A stretch of 64,000 nt of DNA, from the NCBI GenBank assembly GCA_940671915.1, contig CALNVZ010003426.1, positions 19,440,550 through 19,504,549 on the forward strand. The letters run 5' to 3'. Position 1 is the first letter of the stretch, and each line of letters begins with the position of its first letter. Shown piece by piece: positions 62,301 through 64,000 of this stretch. The translations under genes and the position numbers were made by a program. The notes under the pieces were generated by a model. The model saw nothing but the letters and a program-made list of their open reading frames with translations. It did no database searches and was not told where the DNA came from. Source of the stretch: Paracentrotus lividus (Eukaryota > Echinodermata > Echinoidea > Camarodonta > Echinidae).

Positions 62301-62608
62301 TACTCCTGTGTCGCTTCCTCAGAGAATATGTGGTCAAAAGCAAACTGCTTGTCTCGATTCTTCCTTCGCATGACATTTCGCTGCTTCACACGCCTCCCAC
62401 GAAAATAAGAGGGTGAACCTTCCTCCCGTGGATCAAAGACAAGCACCTTCTCATCGAGTGGGCGAACAACGGTACGTGCATTTTGGGCTTGTCTTTCGTG
62501 CGAGTTCTCTGGGCGGATTCGGATGACAACTCTTATGTTGGTCCGCTGGTCCGAGTCTTCTGATTGATCCCTGTGGGAACGACTGGGTGGAGCACGTCTA
62601 GGTCGCAT
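35636..62608 (-). CDS. KIF18A: Kinesin-8 motor protein, KIF18A-like, 20 coding exons
   Basis: A plus-end-directed mitotic kinesin that walks along and dampens microtubule plus ends at kinetochores (family knowledge). Exons: 62608-62239, 60825-60668, 60162-60058, 59702-59592, 57975-57781, 57098-56998, 56348-56198, 54507-54410, 52838-52673, 52107-51943, 51188-51067, 48226-47988, 45244-45188, 44795-44691, 44048-43410, 42557-42362, 39368-39217, 38353-38269, 37882-37724, 35672-35636. Phases agree at each junction. The protein is about 1137 residues (human about 898). P-loop GATGAGKT at about 128-135, switch I NAQSSRSH at 237-244, switch II DLAGSE at 273-278. The tail segment [19 protein letters not shown] matches KIF18A as I recall it. 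Oddities are the 1-base gaps in exon 5, repeated donors in exon 10, a weak donor (GAG|gtccgt) after exon 2, and uncertain exon 20. KIF18B or a pre-duplication KIF18 are alternatives. Confidence 0.93.
36194..36969. mobile_element. TTAA-flanked piggyBac-like MITE, copy 1
   Basis: Starts CCCTAAAAAGACTGGG after TTAA (36190-36193) and ends CCCAGTCTTTTTAGGG before TTAA (36970-36973). Inside each end is a G or C run and the inverted words 'ggctcattcagcccc' and 'ggggctgaatgagcc'. The interior has 'aaatacataagaaat' words shared with the copy at 48473-49280. TTAA sites and CCCT ends fit piggyBac; no transposase is encoded. Confidence 0.88.
37120..37658. mobile_element. TA-flanked long fold-back MITE
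   Basis: Ends CAGTGCATTTCAGAAAAAAG and CTTTTTTCTGAAATGCACTG, each with an outer TA. Arms of about 200-250 bp ('gtaatccattttttagaggg', 'cctttccaaggttacatt' and their complements). It lies between exons 19 and 20 of the kinesin gene. Tc1/mariner-type insertion is inferred from TA. Confidence 0.88.
37724..37882 (-). CDS. KIF18A: KIF18A-like exon 19
   Basis: Encodes '[20 protein letters not shown]' and '[20 protein letters not shown]', Arg/Ser-rich, phase 2 in and out. Acceptor cttcag, donor CG|GTAAGC. Basic tail sequences of kinesin-8 bind microtubules (family knowledge). Confidence 0.75.
38269..38353 (-). CDS. KIF18A: KIF18A-like exon 18: conserved C-terminal motif
   Basis: Encodes '[20 protein letters not shown]' then 'RRGNAGSQ'. 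I recall a closely similar SKP-SYMAMTSAAKRK segment near the end of human KIF18A, which is the best evidence that these distant exons belong to the same gene. Too short to stand out as an open frame. Donor CG|GTAAGA, phase 2. Confidence 0.85.
38856..39121. mobile_element. CAGGGYTCCCACAG fold-back element with 6-bp TSD
   Basis: Starts CAGGGCTCCCACAGAAATTT and ends CATGACTGTGGGAACCCTG. The word ctaata flanks both ends. A second CAGGGTTCCCACAG lies inside at 38995, so the left end is partly duplicated. Words 'gaattccatgac' and 'ttccaggattttcc' are typical of a widespread hAT-like family. Located in intron 17 of the kinesin gene. Confidence 0.8.
39217..39368 (-). CDS. KIF18A: KIF18A-like exon 17
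   Basis: Encodes '[20 protein letters not shown]' and '[19 protein letters not shown]'. The acceptor 'ggattag|CAG' fits phase 2; the nearer 'tttacag' acceptor would give the wrong frame. Donor ACAG|GTATAT, phase 1. Confidence 0.8.
40017..40454. mobile_element. MITE with TTTAAAGGG ends
   Basis: Begins tttaaagggatgcagtaac and ends gttactgtttccctttaa. Short perfect ends and partial inner pairing ('tagagcaatataat' against 'attatatt'-type words). Structurally like 14999-15593 and 45990-46584. Confidence 0.7.
40971..41142. mobile_element. Fold-back element, GAGCAATTGTCGC family, copy 2
   Basis: 'ggtgacaattgctcc' at the left, 'gcaattgttgcaggagcaaa' at the right, with 'accctaccctaac' words in the centre, as in copies 1 and 3. 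Confidence 0.75.
41160..42335. repeat. Repeat element with a 370-bp internal duplication
   Basis: Copies at about 41259-41628 and 41631-42000 share 'aaagagcctaaaa', 'tcattttcatgccaaattat' and 'gttaagactagc.ccata'. The whole is bounded by similar words 'cttgcccgaaagcaa' (left) and 'cttgccctgggcaag' (right). A run of about 45 A lies at 41345-41390. No coding signal. Confidence 0.7.
42362..42557 (-). CDS. KIF18A: KIF18A-like exon 16
   Basis: Encodes '[20 protein letters not shown]' and '[20 protein letters not shown]'. The donor AAAGG|GTAGGA gives phase 2 and links to exon 17 via GG|C; reading through instead gives a stop one codon later, which could be an alternative short isoform. Confidence 0.85.
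42655..42692. mobile_element. End fragment of the CAGTGGAAA MITE family
   Basis: 'cccaaggacctcgttataac' followed by 'gagtttccactg' and TA: the right end of the family seen at 4910, 50867 and 51376. Confidence 0.75.
43410..44048 (-). CDS. KIF18A: KIF18A-like exon 15: long Pro/Ser/Thr-rich tail exon
   Basis: 213 codons without a stop, phase 1 at both ends. It holds a CAA-encoded Gln run (Q6) and four variants of 'QRIPTP' (AQRIPTP, PQRISTP, AQRIPAY, PQRIPTP), then a disordered Ser/Thr/Pro region with several TP and SP sites that could be mitotic kinase targets (inference). This exon accounts for most of the extra length over human KIF18A. Confidence 0.9.
44225..44455 (-). mobile_element. GCCTCCGCCACCGAAGGTGG-type repeat element, short copy
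   Basis: Ends in the palindrome 'ccaccttcggtggcggagg' (44424-44451) after a GGAC-repeat, preceded by one unit with 'tgacccttgacctttta'. It is the inverted, short version of the element at 49338-50810. Confidence 0.75.
45541..45802. mobile_element. Element with GAAGATGCTAGTAC ends
   Basis: 'gaagatgctagtacatgtac' at the left is inverted at the right as 'cagtactagcatcttc', with 'atgtaacatacgaac' next to it. An internal third copy ('tagtactagcatcttc' near 45630) shows a partial duplication. Confidence 0.65.
45990..46584. mobile_element. Long-armed fold-back MITE, TTAAAGGGGAATT family
   Basis: Begins ttaaaggggaattatcccc and ends gggacaattctcctttaa. Inner words 'ggagatccctcaattggcaa' and 'ttgccaatgggagattt' pair, like the 14999-15593 element. 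Confidence 0.75.
46948..47971. mobile_element. TE-B copy 2 with 6-bp TSD, next to a splice donor
   Basis: Starts CAGGGATGCCACTTTTCCGG and ends CTAGTGGCATCCCTG; aaatat flanks both sides (46942-46947 and 47972-47977). On the plus strand an ATG at 47416 opens 37 codons with '[16 protein letters not shown]', homologous to the TE-B copy 1 exon. The right end is 16 bases from the donor of kinesin exon 12. Confidence 0.87.
47988..48226 (-). CDS. KIF18A: KIF18A-like exon 12
   Basis: Encodes '[20 protein letters not shown]' and '[20 protein letters not shown]', a helical segment after the motor, then 'VQITPSG'. Donor AGTG|GTAAGG, phase 1. TE-B copy 2 begins only about 10 bases into the following intron. 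Confidence 0.9.
48473..49280. mobile_element. TTAA-flanked piggyBac-like MITE, copy 2
   Basis: Starts CCCTATTCTGACTGGGGG after TTAA and ends CCAGTCAGAATAGGG before TTAA. Beside the ends lie runs of about 25 G (48487-48512) and 14 C (49229-49242), and the inverted words 'gtcaatttgacccc' and 'atcaaattgacccc'. The interior 'aaatacataagaaat' words match copy 1 at 36194-36969. Non-coding. Confidence 0.88.
49338..50810. mobile_element. GCCTCCGCCACCGAAGG-type element with ~147-bp internal repeats
   Basis: Begins with the palindrome 'gcctccgccaccgaaggtgg' and ends near 'ggaggcatgccttccgaccg'. Eight or nine units of about 142-154 bp lie inside, each with 'tcgttctcgcaataacttaa', 'acttcaaacttgggt' and an AGGTCA repeat. 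Located in intron 11 of the kinesin gene. Confidence 0.85.
50867..51022. mobile_element. TA-flanked CAGTGGAAA MITE, copy 2
   Basis: Starts CAGTGGAAACTCAC and ends AAAAGTTTTCACTG; inner 'gtcccaaggacctcgttata'. Same family as 4910-5099. Confidence 0.75.
51376..51545. mobile_element. TA-flanked CAGTGGAAA MITE, copy 3
   Basis: Starts CAGTGGAAACCCGCTATAAC and ends AACAAGTTTTCACT. It lies between kinesin exons 11 and 10, about 180 bases from the 54-bp repeat. Confidence 0.75.
51724..51995 (-). repeat. 54-bp tandem repeat with a splice donor in each unit
   Basis: Five units of 54 bp; each encodes '[13 protein letters not shown]' plus 'VRLSA' when read through. Donors CAG|GTAAGG end at 51943, 51889, 51835 and 51781; the fifth unit has CGG|GTATTA near 51727. 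Since 54 is divisible by 3, every donor is in phase 0 with exon 11. Units differ by one or two bases (for example T/A giving D or V). Confidence 0.95.
51943..52107 (-). CDS. KIF18A: KIF18A-like exon 10, ends at the first of several in-phase donors
   Basis: Encodes '[20 protein letters not shown]' and '[19 protein letters not shown]', ending CCTCAG|GTAAGG. The last 54 bases are repeated downstream together with the donor (see the repeat at 51724-51995), so the 3' end of this exon may vary. Confidence 0.9.
54010..54165. repeat. Hairpin of 43-bp arms
   Basis: 'gggacatggtcgtttctaga' with 'ctgctc' (54049-54075) pairs with 'gagcagtctagaaatgacca' (54105-54124), and the outer 'atattgactgctttt' pairs with 'aaagcagtcaatat'. 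Loop about 30 bases. Probably a fold-back element in intron 8. Confidence 0.75.
54565..54703. mobile_element. Near-perfect palindromic MITE, GGGGGGCATTTCATCAAAGG
   Basis: The two halves are complements: 'ggggggcatttcatcaaagg' against 'cctttgatgaaatgcccccc', then 'cttgtcggac' against 'gtccgacaag'. 139 bp in all, in intron 8. Confidence 0.88.
55092..55762. mobile_element. Fold-back element, GAGCAATTGTCGC family, copy 3, with a nested insert
   Basis: Left part 'gcatttgctccttcgacaat' to 55196 and right part 55601-55762, ending 'attgtcacaggagcaaatgt', are split by the element at 55197-55600. The halves match copies 1 and 2, including 'accctaccctaaac'. Confidence 0.8.
55197..55600. mobile_element. 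AGCCCGCCTCACACTGTG element with TAA flanks (PIF/Harbinger-like?)
   Basis: TIRs AGCCCGCCTCACACTGTGCG and CTCACAGTGTGAGGCGGGCT, with taa on both sides. A 3-bp TAA duplication fits PIF/Harbinger. Inner part has 'gcgattttggag' and 'aaaatcgcatcgc' words pairing. No transposase. It is nested in the older fold-back element around it. Confidence 0.8.
55825..56100. mobile_element. TTAA-type MITE, CCCTTTAGCACCTA ends
   Basis: Starts TTAA-CCCTTTAGCACCTAGA and ends CGGTTTAGGTGCTAAAGGG-ataa. The right flank has one change from TTAA. Internal 'ggggcgg' repeats near the right end. Confidence 0.75.
56198..56348 (-). CDS. KIF18A: KIF18A-like exon 7: end of motor, neck
   Basis: Encodes '[20 protein letters not shown]' and '[20 protein letters not shown]', then '[11 protein letters not shown]', the kinesin-8 neck and start of the coiled region. 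Donor GAG|GTAACC, phase 0. Confidence 0.93.
56998..57098 (-). CDS. KIF18A: KIF18A-like exon 6
   Basis: Encodes '[20 protein letters not shown]' and '[10 protein letters not shown]', the relay-helix end of the motor domain that contacts the microtubule. Donor GTCAG|GTAAAT, phase 2. Confidence 0.93.
57781..57975 (-). CDS. KIF18A: KIF18A-like exon 5: switch II, with three apparent 1-base gaps
   Basis: Encodes '[20 protein letters not shown]' with switch II. Compared with the conserved kinesin frame, single bases are missing near 57951 (between 'VFVRQRDR' and 'ANIST'), near 57836 (in the '[14 protein letters not shown]' stretch) and near 57800 (in 'NCINALADSK'). The splice phases of the neighbours fit only if three bases are restored. 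All else in the exon is conserved, so assembly errors are more likely than loss of the gene. Confidence 0.85.
58052..59097. mobile_element. TTAA-flanked element, CTCTTTATGCGCCA ends
   Basis: TTAA (58048-58051) then CTCTTTATGCGCCACT, and at the right TGGCACATAAAGAG then TTAA (59098-59101). Inside, 'caatggggtaatct' is repeated three times (58510-58625). A 67-codon open frame on the minus strand (58603-58806) has no recognised match. Non-autonomous or heavily decayed piggyBac-like element in intron 4. Confidence 0.8.
59592..59702 (-). CDS. KIF18A: KIF18A-like exon 4: switch I
   Basis: Encodes '[20 protein letters not shown]' and switch I '[12 protein letters not shown]'. Phase 0 at both ends; acceptor tttttcag, donor CAG|GTAGAT. 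Confidence 0.93.
60058..60162 (-). CDS. KIF18A: KIF18A-like exon 3
   Basis: Encodes '[20 protein letters not shown]' and '[11 protein letters not shown]', a strongly conserved kinesin-8 motor stretch. Phase 0 at both ends, donor AAG|GTAACA. A GA-rich microsatellite lies immediately upstream in the intron (60170-60360). Confidence 0.93.
60170..60360. repeat. (GA)n-rich stretch upstream of exon 3
   Basis: Irregular GAGA/GGAA array; on the gene strand it is a long pyrimidine tract leading to the exon 3 acceptor. Confidence 0.85.
60668..60825 (-). CDS. KIF18A: KIF18A-like exon 2: P-loop
   Basis: Starts after tgcag and encodes '[18 protein letters not shown]', the nucleotide-binding P-loop, then '[16 protein letters not shown]' and 'VAVSYLE'. 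The donor after GAG is gtccgt, weaker than usual; reading on gives a stop after six codons, so the donor must be here. Confidence 0.92.
61729..61950. mobile_element. Fold-back MITE, GGGGGTGTTTCA...TGAAACACCCCCC, copy 2
   Basis: Ends 'ggggggtgtttcacaaagag' and 'ctctttgtgaaacacccccc' are near-perfect complements; inner 'gcgttatattacgc' and 'gttaagtgcgactttaag'. Same family as 30815-31021. Confidence 0.88.
62136..62221. mobile_element. 86-bp TTAA-flanked MITE next to the exon 1 donor
   Basis: TTAA, CCCATTGAGGACTGAGC, a short centre, GCTCAGTCTCCAATAGG, TTAA. The right TTAA is 12 bases from the exon 1 splice donor. Confidence 0.82.
62239..62608 (-). CDS. KIF18A: KIF18A-like exon 1: start of motor domain
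   Basis: ATG at 62608 opens a short Arg-rich leader ('[19 protein letters not shown]') before the first motor strand '[15 protein letters not shown]'. It continues through '[11 protein letters not shown]' and '[20 protein letters not shown]' to 'VLSGYNCS'. The donor is CTCAG|GTAAGG, phase 1. It is the first ATG in this frame before the conserved kinesin start, hence the chosen start. Confidence 0.93.
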
Positions 62609-64000
62609 GGTTCCTGATCCGGATCACTCAATCAAATGCCTGGCATCATCAAAAACTCAAAGAAATCCTATTGAATAGAAATAAGTAAAGGAGGAAAATT
62701 ACACATTTTTTGTAAATCACATGGCACTAAAAATGAACAAGCGCAAACTTTACATGTGAAAAATTCCTCAGGATCTTGTCATGAAATTGATAGATCTAGA
62801 ATCTACAATCATATTTCACTTAATAGAAGAGAACAATAGAATAAAAAACCCAGCAAGAATAGTGAAAGGAACATCAAAACACCCACGTATGGCTGCAAAC
62901 CATTCTCATGCTAACATTAAATTTCATTCTTAACCTCAACAATCCATTTCATACTAAGAAAATTCAATCAACACTGATTTACAGCACGTTTTATTTAATT
63001 CCTTGAAAAATCTATTGTCAAATATGAAAAGTCCAAAACTCAACTGCGATTGAACTGCATGCAAAATGAGTTAGTGCACACTGCGCATACATGGGCACTT
63101 TTCTTTGTCTTTGACTTTGTATTGAAATTATTAGCTCAAATCTACGAGGCTGCTCTGTCTTCGGCGTATCCCTCTGACGACAGAGAGCTAAAATTGCATT
63201 GCGCGAGCTGTTCAAACTGCAGTGCCGTTAATGGCGTTATTCTCTGTTAAATTTCCCCAAATTTCTTTGGAAAAACTTAAAGAAACCCCCAAAACCCAAA
63301 TTCAACAAGACAATTGGGCATTAGGAACAAGAAACAGATAGATCTAGAGAAAATCTACTTCCAGATGTGGTAAGTGGAATAACTTCCATAATATAGGGTC
63401 TAACGTAGATAATATGATCACTGAAAATATATTGTCGTTCATTTAAGTTACAAAATACAAGCACCAAAATAGACCTAGCGCTCGACTGTCGTGTTTGGCT
63501 AGAGTAACAAGGGAAGTGATTTCTGCAGTCAAGTAAGACTTTGAAATGGACTGGAAAATACAAGATTTCTTCAAATGCAGATCCCCCCCCCTTTTTTTTT
63601 AGCCTTTTTTTAAAGGAAGATCTGATTTGCGAAGAGTCTATTTTATTTTAGCCTTTTTTTAGGCAACGTTACTTTCGTTAGTAGATCCTAAGTTAAGTTA
63701 GATCCTAACATTAGACATTAAGTGGCATTCATCTACATGAATAATATTTACCCATCTACTAGTTGTATTTTTAACTATTCCAAATCGGTCACGGATGGAA
63801 TAGGACGTGCCTCTCAGTTGCTCCCTGAGTTTATTTTTTATTTTTTCTTATTTTCCTTTTTTGTTCAATTTTTGTTTCAATTTTTGTTCTACAAATTTTG
63901 TTTAACTGATGTTGGAACCATTTCTGAAGCAGTTGATGGAAGAAAATACCAGATTTGATGCAGGATTGATGAAGATTGCATGGATTTAAAACCTGATTCA
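62609..64000. promoter_or_regulatory. Upstream flank of the kinesin gene; promoter expected, not resolved
   Basis: The 1.4 kb before the ATG should contain the 5' UTR and promoter by position. I see no clear TATA box at a sensible distance, no second gene and no element with defined ends. A GC-richer patch lies near 63130-63240, and a C9T10 run near 63583-63601. Confidence 0.3.

Noticed and set aside
63018-63250. Small coding exon upstream of the kinesin gene
   Set aside because: Open frames on both strands are short, overlap each other and show no recognisable content.

Overview
The window is eukaryotic DNA, AT-rich and intron-rich, and very dense in transposon-derived repeats. Short words such as taggcctaacgtta, agatctaga and tacatgta, the element family ending in a GCCTCCGCCACCGAAGGTGG palindrome, and many fold-back elements all point to a marine deuterostome, most likely a sea urchin. 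That is inference from texture and recalled repeat families; no search was run.

Layout. Positions 1-3393 hold the 5' part of a Ty3/Gypsy LTR element on the minus strand, inserted into a LINE fragment (to about 3735). Repeats follow: a 41-bp satellite, pyrimidine tracts with a small DNA transposon, and a 1-kb AT-rich satellite. Positions 6990-11778 carry a minus-strand transposase-like gene (here TE-A). A second element (TE-B, 7851-8977) with clean 6-bp target duplications interrupts it. Positions 12-17 kb are fold-backs and featureless DNA. Positions 17290-19130 are a broken integrase/OTU/F-box fossil. Positions 21830-24607 are a decayed minus-strand transposase (TE-C) with a palindromic repeat inside. 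Positions 24.6-31 kb are mostly unassignable, including a 3.5-kb stretch with an unusually random texture.

The one clear host gene is a kinesin-8 motor of the KIF18A type on the minus strand. I could place 20 coding exons from the ATG at 62608 to a stop at 35636, with matching splice phases at every junction except a check on the last exon. The motor (exons 1-7) carries [16 protein letters not shown] and DLAGSE. The tail includes a short [14 protein letters not shown]-type segment that resembles the human KIF18A C-terminal region as I recall it. The predicted protein is about 1137 residues. Exon 5 needs three 1-base corrections to keep the motor frame, which suggests assembly indels or a damaged allele.

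The introns of this gene collect many transposons: two TTAA-flanked piggyBac-like elements of one family, other TTAA-flanked fold-backs, TA-flanked elements, a TAA-flanked element, CAG...CTG elements with 6-bp duplications, and an array with repeated nuclear-receptor half-sites. Two insertions lie within about 16 bp of a splice donor. The most interesting host-gene observation is a 54-bp tandem repeat at the end of exon 10. Each full unit carries its own in-phase splice donor, so the protein could vary in steps of 18 residues.
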